Assembly: GCF_010685995.1 (NCBI RefSeq)
Contig: NZ_JAAGWK010000010.1
Span: forward strand, 248,001 to 312,000
DNA from: Goekera deserti
Lineage (GTDB): Bacteria > Actinomycetota > Actinomycetes > Mycobacteriales > Geodermatophilaceae
Length of the DNA stretch: 64,000 bases
Direction of reading: 5' to 3'
The position numbers and the translations under genes were made by a program. The notes under the pieces are model-generated. The model worked only from the letters and a program-made list of their open reading frames with translations. It ran no database searches and had not been told where the DNA came from. Shown piece by piece: positions 1 to 8,576 of the stretch; position 1 is the stretch's first letter; every line of letters starts with the position of its first letter.

Positions 1-719
1 TTGGTGACGACGAGACCGCCGATGGCCAGCATCGAGCCGATGAGCCCGGCGACGGCGGCCTCCAGGATGAACGGCAGCTGGGTGTACCAGCGGGAGGCGC
101 CGACGAGTCTCATGATGTTGGTCTCGTTGCGTCTGTTGAACGCGGCCAGCTGGATCGTGTTCGAGATGAGCAGCAGCGCCGCCAGCGCCTGGACCACCGC
201 CACGGCGATCGTCGCGTTGCGGGCACCGTTGAGCAGGCTGAACAACCGGTCGAGGAAGTCGCCCTCGTCGCGCACCTGGTCCACGCCGTTCTGGCCCTCG
301 GGGAACTCCTGCGCGATCACCGGGTAGCGCTCGGGGTTGACCAGCTCCACCCGGAAGCTCTCCGGCAGCGCGTCCTGCGGGGTGTTCTCGATTAGCGCGG
401 GCTGCTGACTGAACTGCTCCTGGAACCGCTGGTACGCCTCGGCCTTGGTCTCGTAGATGACCGAGGCCACCTCCGGGGATGCCTCCAGCTTCGCCTGGAT
501 GGCGGCGCGCTGCTCCTCGGTGACGTCGTCGGTCAGGTAGATGGACACCTGGATCTTGTCGTAGTAGATGTCCTTCATGTCGCTGATCATGTTGGCGATC
601 AGCAGACCGGTGCCCATGAGACCGAGCGAGATGCCGGTCGTCAGGATCATGGCGACCGTCATGGTGAGGTTCCGACGCAGTCCGGTGACCACCTCGGAGA
701 GTACGAAGTTGACGCGCAT
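1..719 (-). CDS. ftsX: Cell division protein FtsX, C-terminus beyond the window
   Basis: Membrane subunit of the FtsEX complex, which at the septum passes the ATPase cycle of FtsE to peptidoglycan hydrolases outside the membrane. The start MRVNFVLSEVVTGLRRN is the usual FtsX opening. A first membrane segment lies at about residues 18-40, followed by an extracellular domain of about 125 residues and a second membrane segment near residue 170. The stretch RRNETNIMRLVGASRWY after it is typical of the FtsX fold. The last third of the protein lies beyond base 1. It begins 76 bp after the stop of ftsE on the same strand, so the two are very probably co-transcribed. The identification rests on sequence pattern and neighbour together. 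Confidence 0.95.
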   Translation of the reverse strand, partial: MRVNFVLSEVVTGLRRNLTMTVAMILTTGISLGLMGTGLLIANMISDMKDIYYDKIQVSIYLTDDVTEEQRAAIQAKLEASPEVASVIYETKAEAYQRFQEQFSQQPALIENTPQDALPESFRVELVNPERYPVIAQEFPEGQNGVDQVRDEGDFLDRLFSLLNGARNATIAVAVVQALAALLLISNTIQLAAFNRRNETNIMRLVGASRWYTQLPFILEAAVAGLIGSMLAIGGLVVT

Positions 720-795
720 CAGTTCCCTGTCGTGTGGTGGCCCGGCACGGGGTGTCCCGGCGTGCGGGCCGCGGGAGCGGGGGTGAGCTGGGGGG

Positions 796-1485
796 TCAGC
801 GCCCGACGCCGTAGACGCCGCGGGACTGGTCGCGGCTGACGACGCCCTCGTGGAGCTCGATCACCCGTCGCCGCATGGAGTCGACGATGTGGTAGTCGTG
901 GGTGGCCATGACCACGGTGGTGCCGGTGCGGTTGATCCGCTCCAGCAGCAGCATGATGCCCTGGCTGGTCTCGGGGTCCAGGTTGCCGGTGGGCTCGTCG
1001 GCCAGCAGCACCAGCGGCCGGTTCACGAACGCGCGGGCGATGGCCACGCGCTGCTGCTCACCACCGGAGAGCTCGTTGGGCAGGCGGTGCGCCTTGCCCT
1101 CCAGGCCGACCATCTCCAGCACCTCGGGGACCACGCGCTTGATCGTGCGCTGCGGCTTGTTGATCACCTCGAGGGCGAAGGCGATGTTCTCGGCCACCGT
1201 CTTGTTGCGCAGCAGGCGGAAGTCCTGGAAGACGCAGCCCATCGTGCGGCGCAGCTTCGGCACCTGCCACTTGCTCATGGTGTTCAGGTTCTTGTCGTTC
1301 ACCTTCACGACGCCCTTGGTCGGGGCGTCCTCCTTGAGCAGCAGCCGCAGGAACGTCGACTTGCCGGAGCCCGAGGCGCCGATCAGGAAGACGAACTCGC
1401 CCTTGTCGATCTCCATGGAGACGTCATCGAGGGCTGGGCGGCCGCTGGCCGGGTACAGCTTGGTGACGTGTTGCAATTCGATCAC
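796..1485 (-). CDS. ftsE: Cell division ATP-binding protein FtsE
   Basis: Cytoplasmic ATPase of the FtsEX division complex, 229 residues, the normal length. Walker A is GASGSGKST (near residue 36), the signature is LSGGEQQR, Walker B is LLADEP and the switch histidine is in MATHDYH, so all catalytic elements are intact. The start is GTG at 1485. No Shine-Dalgarno site precedes it. Instead a TAGCGT hexamer on the minus strand (1499-1494) ends 8 nt before the GTG, which suggests a leaderless transcript. ftsX follows on the same strand and prfB lies upstream, the common actinobacterial order. Confidence 0.96.
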   Translation of the reverse strand: MIELQHVTKLYPASGRPALDDVSMEIDKGEFVFLIGASGSGKSTFLRLLLKEDAPTKGVVKVNDKNLNTMSKWQVPKLRRTMGCVFQDFRLLRNKTVAENIAFALEVINKPQRTIKRVVPEVLEMVGLEGKAHRLPNELSGGEQQRVAIARAFVNRPLVLLADEPTGNLDPETSQGIMLLLERINRTGTTVVMATHDYHIVDSMRRRVIELHEGVVSRDQSRGVYGVGR

Positions 1486-1626
1486 GAGGGTCCACGCTAC
1501 CTGCCCCGGAGGCCACGATGTCCGGTTGCGACGGCGCGCCGTGCACAGACCTGCCCGCCGGGCACGGCGTCTGGCAGTCAGCTGGGTGCCGGACCTGCTG
1601 CGCCGCAGGTCAGGCGGTGACGGCGG

Positions 1627-2742
1627 TCAGGCGTCGCTGTCGGCGTTCTCACTCTCGCGGCGCCAGCGGATGCCGGCCTCGATGAACCCGTCGATGTCGC
1701 CGTCCAGCACGGAGCTGGGGTTGCCGCTCTCCAGCTCGGTGCGCAGGTCCTTGACCATCTGGTAGGGGTGCAGCACGTAGGAGCGCATCTGGTTGCCCCA
1801 GCTGCTGCCGTCGCCCTTGAGGGCGTCCATCTCGGCCTTCTGCTCCCGCTGGCGCACCACCAGCAGCCGGGCCTGCAGCACGCGCAGCGCGGCGGCACGG
1901 TTCTGGATCTGGCTCTTCTCGTTCTGGCAGGAGACGACGATGCCGGTGGGGATGTGCGTCATCCGGACGGCGGAGTCGGTGGTGTTCACGCTCTGCCCGC
2001 CGGGGCCGGAGGAGCGGAAGACGTCGACCCGGATCTCGTTCTCCGGGATGTCGACGTGGTCGGTCTGCTCGACGACGGGCAGCACCTCGACGCCGGCGAA
2101 CGACGTCTGCCGGCGGCCCTGGTTGTCGAAAGGCGAGATGCGCACCAGCCGGTGGGTGCCCTGCTCGACCGAGAGGGTGCCGTAGGCGTAGGGCTGCTTG
2201 ACGGCGAAGGTGGCCGACTTGATCCCGGCCTCCTCGGCGTAGGAGACGTCGTACACCTCGGTGGGGTACTTGTGCCGCTCGGCCCAGCGCAGGTACATGC
2301 GCATCAGCATCTCGGCGAAGTCGGCCGCGTCCACGCCGCCGGCCTCGGAGCGGATGGTCACCAGAGCCTCGCGCTGGTCGTACTCACCGGAGAGCAGGGT
2401 GCGGACCTCGAGCTCCTCGATCCCCTTCTGCAGGCTCTCCAGCTCGCGCTCGGCCTCGGCCATCGTGGCCTCGTCGTGCTCCTCGGCGCCCATCTCGTGC
2501 AGCAGGCCGACGTCGTCCAGGCGGCTGCGGAACTCCTCCACCCGGCGCAGGTCGCCCTGCAGGTAGGAGAGCTTGGAGGTGATCGACTGGGCGGCCTCGA
2601 CGTCGTTCCAGAGGTCGGGGGCGGCGGCCTGCAGCTCCAGGTCGGCGACCTCGGCGCGCATGTCGTCGAGCTTCAGCACGGCCTCGATCGAGCGCAGCGT
2701 GGCGTCCAGTTCGTCCAGTCGGGTCGAGAAGTCAGCAGCCAC
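1627..2742 (-). CDS. prfB: Peptide chain release factor 2
   Basis: Release factor that recognises UGA and UAA stop codons and triggers peptide release on the ribosome; 371 residues. The catalytic GGQ is in [16 protein letters not shown], and the RF2 anticodon-like tripeptide SPF is in [11 protein letters not shown]. The reading frame is open from the GTG at 2742 to the stop, so the programmed +1 frameshift found in many prfB genes is absent here. A TACGCT hexamer (minus strand, 2756-2751) lies 8 nt before the GTG, again without a Shine-Dalgarno site. It precedes ftsE on the same strand. Confidence 0.97.
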   Translation of the reverse strand: MAADFSTRLDELDATLRSIEAVLKLDDMRAEVADLELQAAAPDLWNDVEAAQSITSKLSYLQGDLRRVEEFRSRLDDVGLLHEMGAEEHDEATMAEAERELESLQKGIEELEVRTLLSGEYDQREALVTIRSEAGGVDAADFAEMLMRMYLRWAERHKYPTEVYDVSYAEEAGIKSATFAVKQPYAYGTLSVEQGTHRLVRISPFDNQGRRQTSFAGVEVLPVVEQTDHVDIPENEIRVDVFRSSGPGGQSVNTTDSAVRMTHIPTGIVVSCQNEKSQIQNRAAALRVLQARLLVVRQREQKAEMDALKGDGSSWGNQMRSYVLHPYQMVKDLRTELESGNPSSVLDGDIDGFIEAGIRWRRESENADSDA

Positions 2743-2848
2743 AACGCCTCAGCGTAGTCGCCGGGCCCGCACCCCGGACCGACGCGTCCGGGCTCGCGGA
2801 CCAGGGTGTGCCCCCGGCCGGCTCCAGGGTCCGGGTGGGCTCCGGAGC

Positions 2849-3211
2849 TCAGGCGACGGCGTCCTGCCGGACGTCGTCGGCGGCGTGGCGCGGCGCGGGC
2901 AGGGCGGGGGTGTGCCGGCCGCGGGCCTCGTCGGCCTGACGGGTGAGGGTGCGGCGGGTCAGCTCGGCGAGCTCGATCTGCTCGTGCAGCACCTCGAGCT
3001 GGCGCTCCAGGCCGCGGACGACCTCGCGGGCGGCGCGGCGCGCGGACCCGGAGGAGAAGCCACCGCGGGGCAGGGTGCCCAGGGTCCAGATCTCGTCGGC
3101 CAGGCGGCGCTCGACGGCGGGCACCTGGGCGCGGGCGGCGGCGATGGCCTCGTCGGCGGCGCGGTAGGCCATGTCGCGGTGCATCGCGTCCCGCAGGTCC
3201 TGGTCGATCAT
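2849..3211 (-). CDS. Hypothetical 120-residue helical protein
   Basis: Not recognised. The protein starts MIDQDLRDAMHRDMAYRAADE and is rich in Ala, Arg and Glu, with a probable helical or coiled-coil stretch (about residues 60-100, VVRGLERQLEVLHEQIELAEL). No signal peptide or membrane segment is visible. The start is chosen at ATG 3211 because a GAGGAG ribosome site sits 9 nt upstream; a longer frame reaching 3304 has no such signal. The 106 bp down to prfB are G+C-rich with several short inverted repeats. A divergent small membrane protein gene begins at 3400. Confidence 0.7.
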   Translation of the reverse strand: MIDQDLRDAMHRDMAYRAADEAIAAARAQVPAVERRLADEIWTLGTLPRGGFSSGSARRAAREVVRGLERQLEVLHEQIELAELTRRTLTRQADEARGRHTPALPAPRHAADDVRQDAVA

Positions 3212-3399
3212 GGTGGTGGCTCCTCGTCGGTGTGCTGCTCGTTGCTCCTGTGATCGGCGGCACTGCGGGTGGACTTGAGCGGGTGGCGCGAGCCGGTCTC
3301 CCACCTCGCGCGGGGCCGTTCCGCTGGGCCTCCGTCGGCGGGGTGGGCAGCGAGCAGACTCCCTGCTTGCCGGGCGCCGAGCTGGGTACCGGGCGCGGC

Positions 3400-3759
3400 A
3401 TGAGCCAGCAACGGGACGCGGACCGAGACCAGGCCGCCCCTGCCCCGGGCGCGCAGCCCCGGACCGGCAGCGACAGCGGCGCCACCCAGGTGGAGGTGCC
3501 GATCGACCCGCACGCCAAGGTGCCGCTGCCCGTCGGGCGGCTGCTGCTGGACCTGGCCGTCTTCGCGCTCAGCGTGGGCCTGGGCATCGTGTTCTGGCAC
3601 AGCGGGCGGACCATCGCCTACGCGCTGGTGCTCTTCCTCTTCGCCGCGCTCGCGCTGACCGACGTGGTCATCGTCATCCGGCGGGTGTCCCGCGGTGAGC
3701 CGACGGTGATCCCGGACGACGGCCCGACCCTGCTGGACGACTCCGCGCCGGCTCCCTGA
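3400..3759 (+). CDS. Small membrane protein with two predicted helices
   Basis: Not recognised; 119 residues. A hydrophilic Ala/Pro/Gly-rich N-terminus of about 45 residues is followed by two hydrophobic helices, RLLLDLAVFALSVGLGIVF and TIAYALVLFLFAALALTDV, joined by a short WHSGR turn. A basic stretch (IRRVSRG) and an acidic tail ending LLDDSAPAP come after. This looks like the small DUF4229-type membrane proteins of actinobacteria, but that assignment is uncertain. Its 3' end faces the end of the Tad operon across only 34 bp. Confidence 0.65.
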   Translation: MSQQRDADRDQAAPAPGAQPRTGSDSGATQVEVPIDPHAKVPLPVGRLLLDLAVFALSVGLGIVFWHSGRTIAYALVLFLFAALALTDVVIVIRRVSRGEPTVIPDDGPTLLDDSAPAP

Positions 3760-3793
3760 GCCGGCACGACTGCTGCCCGCTGCCCCGCCGGGC

Positions 3794-4285
3794 TCAGCCG
3801 TCGACGTAGCGGTCGCGCTCGACGACGAACTGGCCGGTCGCGGTGTTGGTGTCCACGAACTCCGGCAGCAGCGGCACCCGCACGGTCACCGTGACGCACA
3901 CGCTGAACTCCTCCCCCGGCGTCAGCGACGGCGTGTAGGAGCCGGCGGCGGCGCAGTCGGCTCCGGCCGGGGCGTAGGCCAGCCGGACGTCGGTGGCGTC
4001 CACCGCCTGGTCGGCCACCGCCAGCCGGACGGCGGCTTCGGCACGGGCCTGCCCGATGGCCGCGTCAGGCGCCGTGCCCATCGCCCGGCCCGCTTCGCGG
4101 GCCGCAGCAGTGGAGGCGAACACGCCGCGCTGCACCGCCGAGAAGCCGGCTACCAGGTACACCAGCGGCACGAACACGACCAGCGCGATGAACACGAACT
4201 CGACGATCGCCGACCCGCGCTCCCCCTCGACCATCCGGCCCCGCAGCCACGCGCTGCCCCGCCGCACCCACCGGGTGACGGTCAC
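3794..4285 (-). CDS. TadE-like pilus assembly pseudopilin (second copy)
   Basis: Minor pilin-like protein of the Tad system, 163 residues. The short basic leader ends in GERG, followed by SAIVEFVFIALVVFVPLVYL. The Gly before Ser and the Glu at position +5 form the type IV prepilin cleavage motif, so prepilin peptidase processing is expected. The rest is an extracellular domain with two cysteines (ADCAAAGS and EFSVCVTV) that could form a disulfide. Its start overlaps the end of the preceding TadE gene by 4 bp, so translation is probably coupled. It is the last gene of the operon. Confidence 0.82.
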   Translation of the reverse strand: MTVTRWVRRGSAWLRGRMVEGERGSAIVEFVFIALVVFVPLVYLVAGFSAVQRGVFASTAAAREAGRAMGTAPDAAIGQARAEAAVRLAVADQAVDATDVRLAYAPAGADCAAAGSYTPSLTPGEEFSVCVTVTVRVPLLPEFVDTNTATGQFVVERDRYVDG

Positions 4286-4698
4286 GGCGCCTCCTCCACC
4301 GACCGGCCGGTCACGTCCATCGGCAACAGGTCACCCAGCGCGGCGAACAGGCTGGGCACCGAGCCGGTGCAGCGCACGACGACGAGCGTCAGCCCGCTCG
4401 GGTCCTGCTGCTGGGTGGACGTGCAGTCCAGCCCGTCCGCGGTCTGCTGCGAGGTGGCCCGGGCGACCACCTGCAGGGTGCGGCCGGCGCCGGCGGAGCT
4501 GGGCACGTCGGCGTTGGCCGCGTAGCGGGCGCCGTCCTGAGCGCTGGCGGTGACCACGTTGCGCACGTGCGCGTAGACCGCGACCTGCAGCACCGCCAGC
4601 AGCAGTGCCACGACCAGCAGCGAGACGAGCACGAAGTCGACGACCGCACTGCCCCGCTCCGGGTCCCGTCCTGCGGGGGGCCGTCGTTCAGCGAGCAC
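4282..4698 (-). CDS. TadE-like pilus assembly pseudopilin (first copy)
   Basis: 138 residues starting at GTG 4698. The leader ends ERG and is followed by SAVVDFVLVSLLVVALLLAV, the class of prepilin motif seen in TadE/TadF proteins but with Asp at +5 in place of Glu. One membrane helix anchors an extracellular domain with two cysteines (DGLDCTST, VVRCTGS). The gene overlaps the pilin-like gene before it by 11 bp and the next TadE gene by 4 bp. Membership in the Tad operon supports a role as a minor pilin or assembly initiator; it need not be a major structural subunit. Confidence 0.82.
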   Translation of the reverse strand: MLAERRPPAGRDPERGSAVVDFVLVSLLVVALLLAVLQVAVYAHVRNVVTASAQDGARYAANADVPSSAGAGRTLQVVARATSQQTADGLDCTSTQQQDPSGLTLVVVRCTGSVPSLFAALGDLLPMDVTGRSVEEAP

Positions 4699-4906
4699 CC
4701 GTCACCGACGTCAGCGCGTTGGTCACCGCGGCGACGATCGCGGTCCGGAACGGCACCAGGATGGCGAGCACGAGCGCCGCCGTCATCACGGTGATCATGA
4801 CCCAGCCGGGCACGTCACCGCGCTCGTGGTCGTCGTCGCGCAGCCGGGCGTCGAGCGCCGCGAGTCCGGCGGTCAGGGTGGTGAGCAGCGTGGTCAGGAA
4901 CGGCAT
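4688..4906 (-). CDS. Small Flp-pilin-like protein (DUF4244 type)
   Basis: 72 residues: a 30-residue hydrophilic N-terminus containing RLRDDDHERGDV, then one long hydrophobic helix (VMITVMTAALVLAILVPF) and a short polar tail. The position between tadC and TadE genes is that of the major Flp pilin. The usual Glu at +5 after the processing Gly is missing if cleavage occurs in ERG-DVPGW, so processing is uncertain. The AAGGAG site 6 nt before ATG 4906 is a good ribosome site. It starts 19 bp after the tadC stop. A relative with the same plan lies at 11552-11752. Confidence 0.72.
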   Translation of the reverse strand: MPFLTTLLTTLTAGLAALDARLRDDDHERGDVPGWVMITVMTAALVLAILVPFRTAIVAAVTNALTSVTGAR

Positions 4907-4925
4907 CCGGTTCTCCTTGGTGTGC

Positions 4926-5867
4926 TCACTGGGCGAGCGAGACGATGCTGATGAGGCCTGGGAAGAGGGCGAACAGGACGGTCACCGGCAGCACGAGGAA
5001 GACCACCGGGACCATCATCTGGATCTCCTTGCGGCCACCGACCTCGAGCAGCCGGCGCTTGCCGGCCTCCCGGACGTCGGCGGCCTGGGCGCGCAGCACC
5101 TCGGCGAGCGGGGTCCCGCGCTCGATGGCGACGATGACGCCGTCGACGAATCGGGCGAGGGCCTCCAGGGAGGTGCGGTCGGCGACCTGCTGCAGCGCGT
5201 CGACCAGCGGCACCCCGGCCCGGGCCCGGCCCAGGGCGCCGCCCAGCTCGCGGGACAGCTCACCGCCGGACAGCCGGGTGACCCGGGCGATCGCCGCCGT
5301 GGGGCTCTCCCCCGCGGTCACCGCGAGGGCCAGCAGCTCCGCGACCACGGGGAACTCCGCGAGCAGCACCTCCTCGCGGGCGTGCACCTGCTGGGTCAGC
5401 CACCAGTCCCGGCCGAGCACGCCGCCGACCAGGCCGGCCAGGCACAGCAGCGCCACCGACAGCACGTTCACCTCGGTGGCGGCCGCGACGCCAACCGCGC
5501 TGACCACCGCGCCGGCGAGCAGCCCGAGCGCCCCCCACACGACCTGCTCGACCCGGAAGTCCTCGACGGTCTGGCCGCTGCCCAGCGCGTCGAGCCGTCG
5601 CCGTACCGCGCTGCGGCCACCGAGCAGCCGGTCGACCAGCCGGGCGCCGTCGGTGAGCGAGGGGCCGACGATCCGCCGGACGGCGCTCAGCATGCCGGGC
5701 TCGGTGGCCGTGCCCAGCAGCCGGGACGGCGGCGGGGTGTCGTGCACGTAGGGGGCGATCCGGTCGACCAGTCGCACCGGTCGCAGCGGCGGCGCGTAGC
5801 AGAACAGCAGCACCACGCCGGTGGCCGCGGTGAGCCCCAGCAGCATGCCGACGAGGGTGGCGCTCAC
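4926..5867 (-). CDS. tadC: Tad pilus inner-membrane platform protein TadC
   Basis: GspF/TadC-family membrane protein, 313 residues, one of the two platform proteins over which the TadA ATPase polymerises pili. Hydrophobic helices occur near the N-terminus (LVGMLLGLTAATGVVLLFC), in the middle (LLAGAVVSAVGVAAATEV, LSVALLCLAGLVGGVLG) and at the C-terminus (MMVPVVFLVLPVTVLFALF). The central cytoplasmic block VAELLALAVTAGESPTAAIAR and the block GRKEIQ are the usual T2SSF features. The start is GTG at 5867, which overlaps the tadB stop by 4 bp (GTGA). Confidence 0.88.
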   Translation of the reverse strand: MSATLVGMLLGLTAATGVVLLFCYAPPLRPVRLVDRIAPYVHDTPPPSRLLGTATEPGMLSAVRRIVGPSLTDGARLVDRLLGGRSAVRRRLDALGSGQTVEDFRVEQVVWGALGLLAGAVVSAVGVAAATEVNVLSVALLCLAGLVGGVLGRDWWLTQQVHAREEVLLAEFPVVAELLALAVTAGESPTAAIARVTRLSGGELSRELGGALGRARAGVPLVDALQQVADRTSLEALARFVDGVIVAIERGTPLAEVLRAQAADVREAGKRRLLEVGGRKEIQMMVPVVFLVLPVTVLFALFPGLISIVSLAQ

Positions 5868-6727
5868 CGGAGCACCCGGATGTCCTGCGGCAGCTTCCCG
5901 ATCCGCAGCATCAGCCGGTACGCGACCAGGCAGACCGCGCCGCCGACGACCAGGATCGCGGTGCCGACCGGGGAGTCGTAGGCCGACAGCGTGGTCTGCT
6001 GGGTGGCCAGCAGGAGCAGCACCACCCAGGGCGCGGCCACCGCCAGGCGCGCCGCGGACACCACCCAGCCCTGCCGGGTCTCGAGCTCGGCGCGGGCCCG
6101 GGCGTCCTCGCGCAGGAAGGTGGCCAGGGTGCGGAGCACCCGGCCGAGGTCGCTGCCGCCGACCTCGCGGGCCACCCGCAGCGTCTCGACGATGCGGTCG
6201 CCCACCGGGTCGGCCAGGTCGTCCTTGAGCCGGTCCAGGCAGGTGCTGAACCGGCCGGTGGACCGGTGCTCGGCGGCGAACCGCGCGAACGGTGCCCGCA
6301 GCACCTCGGGCCCGCGGGTGGCCAGCGCGGACAGCGCCTCGGGCAGCGACAGCCCGGCCCGGACGGCGGAGGCCAGGTTGTCCACCACCTCGGGCCACAC
6401 CTCGCGCAGGTCGCTGCGCCGCTTGGTGGCCAGCCGGCGCACCAGCACCACGGGCACGGCGGCGCCGAACAGGCCGAACGCCAGGCTGATCGTGACGGTG
6501 CCGGTGGTGAGCAGGACGACGACGAGCGCGGCGAGCCCCAACGCGACCTGCAGCGCGGCGAGCTGGGCGGGGTTGATGCCGGTCAGCCCGGCTTCGGCCA
6601 GCAGCTGCCGGCGCCGTCCCGAGCGCTCGGCCGCCGGGCGTCGCTGGGGGGCGCGCGGGCCGCTGCGCCAGATGAGCAGCAGCCCGACGCCGAGCAGCAG
6701 CCCCAACAGCCCACCGGAGACGGTCAC
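5864..6727 (-). CDS. tadB: Tad pilus inner-membrane platform protein TadB
   Basis: 287 residues, partner of TadC in the pilus platform. It begins VTVSGGLLGLLLGVGLLLIW (first helix). The T2SSF core VVDNLASAVRAGLSLPEALS then leads into a cytoplasmic helical bundle and two C-terminal helices (AAPWVVLLLLATQQTTL and ILVVGGAVCLVAYRLML). The start GTG 6727 overlaps the tadA stop by 4 bp. The first 172 bp of this gene (6561-6732, counting 5 bp upstream) recur at 8904-9075 with 8 mismatches and no gaps, so part of this gene has been copied about 2.3 kb away. Confidence 0.88.
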   Translation of the reverse strand: MTVSGGLLGLLLGVGLLLIWRSGPRAPQRRPAAERSGRRRQLLAEAGLTGINPAQLAALQVALGLAALVVVLLTTGTVTISLAFGLFGAAVPVVLVRRLATKRRSDLREVWPEVVDNLASAVRAGLSLPEALSALATRGPEVLRAPFARFAAEHRSTGRFSTCLDRLKDDLADPVGDRIVETLRVAREVGGSDLGRVLRTLATFLREDARARAELETRQGWVVSAARLAVAAPWVVLLLLATQQTTLSAYDSPVGTAILVVGGAVCLVAYRLMLRIGKLPQDIRVLR

Positions 6728-7974
6728 GCCGACCACCGCCCGGGCTCGCCCAGCAGCGCCGGCAGGTCGATGCCGAGGGCGGCGTACCGGTCGGGGTGCG
6801 GCGGGTAGCCGTCCGCGCGCACCAGCCGGCCCTCCCGGGTGGTGAACACGTCGGCGGTCTCGATGACGCCGTCCTCGGCGCGGCCCGGCAGGGCCACCAC
6901 CTCGCGCACCCGGCGGTGCCCGGTGGCGTCGGTGCCCACGTGCACCACCAGGTCGACGCTGGCCGCGACCGTGGGCACCACGAACGCGTGGCCGATGTTG
7001 TCCCCGGCCAGCAGCGGCAGGGTGCACATCTTCACCACCGCCTCCCGGGCGGAGTTGGCGTGCAGCGTGCACATGCCCGGCAGCCCGGAGTTCAGCGCGA
7101 TCAGCAGGTCCAGGCACTCCTCCTGGCGCACCTCGCCGACGATCAGCCGGGACGGGCGCATCCGCAGCGCTTCCTTGACCAGGCGGCGCAGCGGGATCTC
7201 CCCGGCGCCCTCCAGGTTCGGCTGCCGGGTCTGCATCGACACGACGTCGGGCAGCGGCACGCGGAGTTCGAAGACCTCTTCGCAGGTGATCACCCGTTCC
7301 CGGGCCGGGATCGCCGCGGTCAAGCAGTTCAGCAAGGTGGTCTTGCCCGCCTGGGTGCCGCCGGAGACCAGGATGTTCAGCCCGGCGGCGACCGAGGCCT
7401 CCAGGAACCGGGCGACCTGCGGGGTCAGGGTGCCGAAGCCGACCAGCTCGTCCAGGCTGTGGGCCTGCAGCACGAACTTGCGGATGTTCACGGCCATGTG
7501 CCGGCGGGTGATGTCCGGGATGACCACGTGCAGCCGGGACCCGTCGGGCATCATCGCGTCCACGAACGGCTGGCTCATGTCCACCCGGCGGCCCGAGGTG
7601 CGCAGCATCCGCTCCACCAGGTCCGCCAGCTGCGTCGGCCCCAGGATCGTGGTGGTCAGCTCGCTGCGCCCGCGCCGGGCCACGAACACCCGGCCCGGCT
7701 CGTTGACCCAGATCTCCTCGACCTCCGGGTCGTCCAGCCACCGCTGCAACGGCCCGAACCCGGCCACCCGGTCCAGCACGTCGCGCACCACACCGTCGGC
7801 GTCACCCAGCGCCGGCAGCGCCGAGGTCATCGACCGGTCGGCGTAGTCGCTGACCACCTCGCGCACCAGCAGCCGGATCGGGGCCGGGTCGGCGAACGGG
7901 TCCAGCCCGCGCCGGCGGATCAGCTCCCGCACCTCACCGTCGACCACGTCGAGGGCACTGGTCGCAGCAGGCAC
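6724..7974 (-). CDS. tadA: Tad pilus assembly ATPase TadA (CpaF family)
   Basis: Cytoplasmic secretion ATPase, 416 residues, that powers Tad pilus assembly. Walker A is GGTQAGKTTLLN, the Asp box is RVITCEEVFEL, Walker B is RLIVGEVRQEECLDLL and the His box is GMCTLHANSAREA. The N-terminal domain (residues 1-110) has the usual CpaF form including EEIWVNEP. The start GTG 7974 has an AAGGGG site just upstream. It is the first gene of the operon. The CpaE/TadZ gene often found before tadA is not present, and neither is the prepilin peptidase gene, so those functions must be encoded elsewhere. Confidence 0.93.
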   Translation of the reverse strand: MPAATSALDVVDGEVRELIRRRGLDPFADPAPIRLLVREVVSDYADRSMTSALPALGDADGVVRDVLDRVAGFGPLQRWLDDPEVEEIWVNEPGRVFVARRGRSELTTTILGPTQLADLVERMLRTSGRRVDMSQPFVDAMMPDGSRLHVVIPDITRRHMAVNIRKFVLQAHSLDELVGFGTLTPQVARFLEASVAAGLNILVSGGTQAGKTTLLNCLTAAIPARERVITCEEVFELRVPLPDVVSMQTRQPNLEGAGEIPLRRLVKEALRMRPSRLIVGEVRQEECLDLLIALNSGLPGMCTLHANSAREAVVKMCTLPLLAGDNIGHAFVVPTVAASVDLVVHVGTDATGHRRVREVVALPGRAEDGVIETADVFTTREGRLVRADGYPPHPDRYAALGIDLPALLGEPGRWSA

Positions 7975-8064
7975 CGAGTTCCCCTTCCGCTGCAGGCACC
8001 GGACGCGCCTGACCCGCGGAGGTTAAGGAACCCAGCGGCCCCGCGGGACCCGAACGGGGCCACC

Positions 8065-8073
8065 TGTGGACAA
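8065..8073 (-). promoter_or_regulatory. Solitary DnaA-box match
   Basis: The minus strand reads TTGTCCACA, an exact match to the actinobacterial DnaA-box consensus, in the gap between tadA and the toxin gene. Only one box was noticed, with no AT-rich stretch and no dnaA or dnaN nearby, so it is not an origin. It may be chance or a DnaA titration or regulatory site. Confidence 0.3.
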
Positions 8074-8159
8074 CGCCACCACTCTGCGCGCACGACTCCA
8101 CCCGACCGGGTGAACCAGCACGTCAGCCCGGCGAGGCGCCCGGGCGCGGTCGGCGACGG

Positions 8160-8576
8160 TCAGTCAGGCAGCAGGGTGAACGCGGTCACGTGGTCGGGCC
8201 GGACGACACCGAAGTGCCGCCGGTCGAAGGTGGCCACGCGCTCGATCCCCAAGCGCTCGGCGATGGCGACGACCGAAGCATCGGTCCCGCCCAGCCCGAG
8301 GTCGGCGTACTGCTCGGTCAGCTCAGCCATCCGCACGAGGTCGACAGGCCACAGTTCGGCCAGCTGGAGCTCACCCGCAGCGAAGGACCGCAGGAACTGG
8401 GCCTCGGACCGCGGACTCACGCGCTCACCCAGCAGGTAGCAGACCTCGGCGACGACCGTCGGTGGCACGAGCAGGACCTCCGTCGGGAGCCCTGCCACGA
8501 GTTCGACGGCGACGCCGTGCAGATCGTCCCGACCGTTCGCCAGCGCCACGATGACGTTCGTGTCGACCAGGATCAC
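8160..8576 (-). CDS. PIN-domain ribonuclease toxin (VapC-like)
   Basis: 138-residue PIN domain, predicted Mg-dependent RNase toxin. The four acidic positions are visible: Asp in ILVDTNVIVAL (residue 5), Glu in VVAEVCYL, Asp in GLGGTDASVVA and Asp in VATFDRRHF. Its start codon overlaps the end of the upstream gene by 4 bp, the usual antitoxin-toxin coupling. The C-terminus of the upstream product resembles the toxin-binding tail of VapB proteins. RNA target and toxicity cannot be read from sequence. It stands between the Tad operon and a partial tadB copy, so the pair may have arrived with a rearrangement. Confidence 0.85.
   Translation of the reverse strand: MILVDTNVIVALANGRDDLHGVAVELVAGLPTEVLLVPPTVVAEVCYLLGERVSPRSEAQFLRSFAAGELQLAELWPVDLVRMAELTEQYADLGLGGTDASVVAIAERLGIERVATFDRRHFGVVRPDHVTAFTLLPD

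Noticed and set aside
1627-2742. Programmed frameshift in prfB
   Set aside because: The frame is continuous from GTG to stop and contains no early in-frame UGA.
8065-8073. Replication origin
   Set aside because: A single DnaA box, no cluster, no AT-rich unwinding element and no dnaA, dnaN or parAB nearby.
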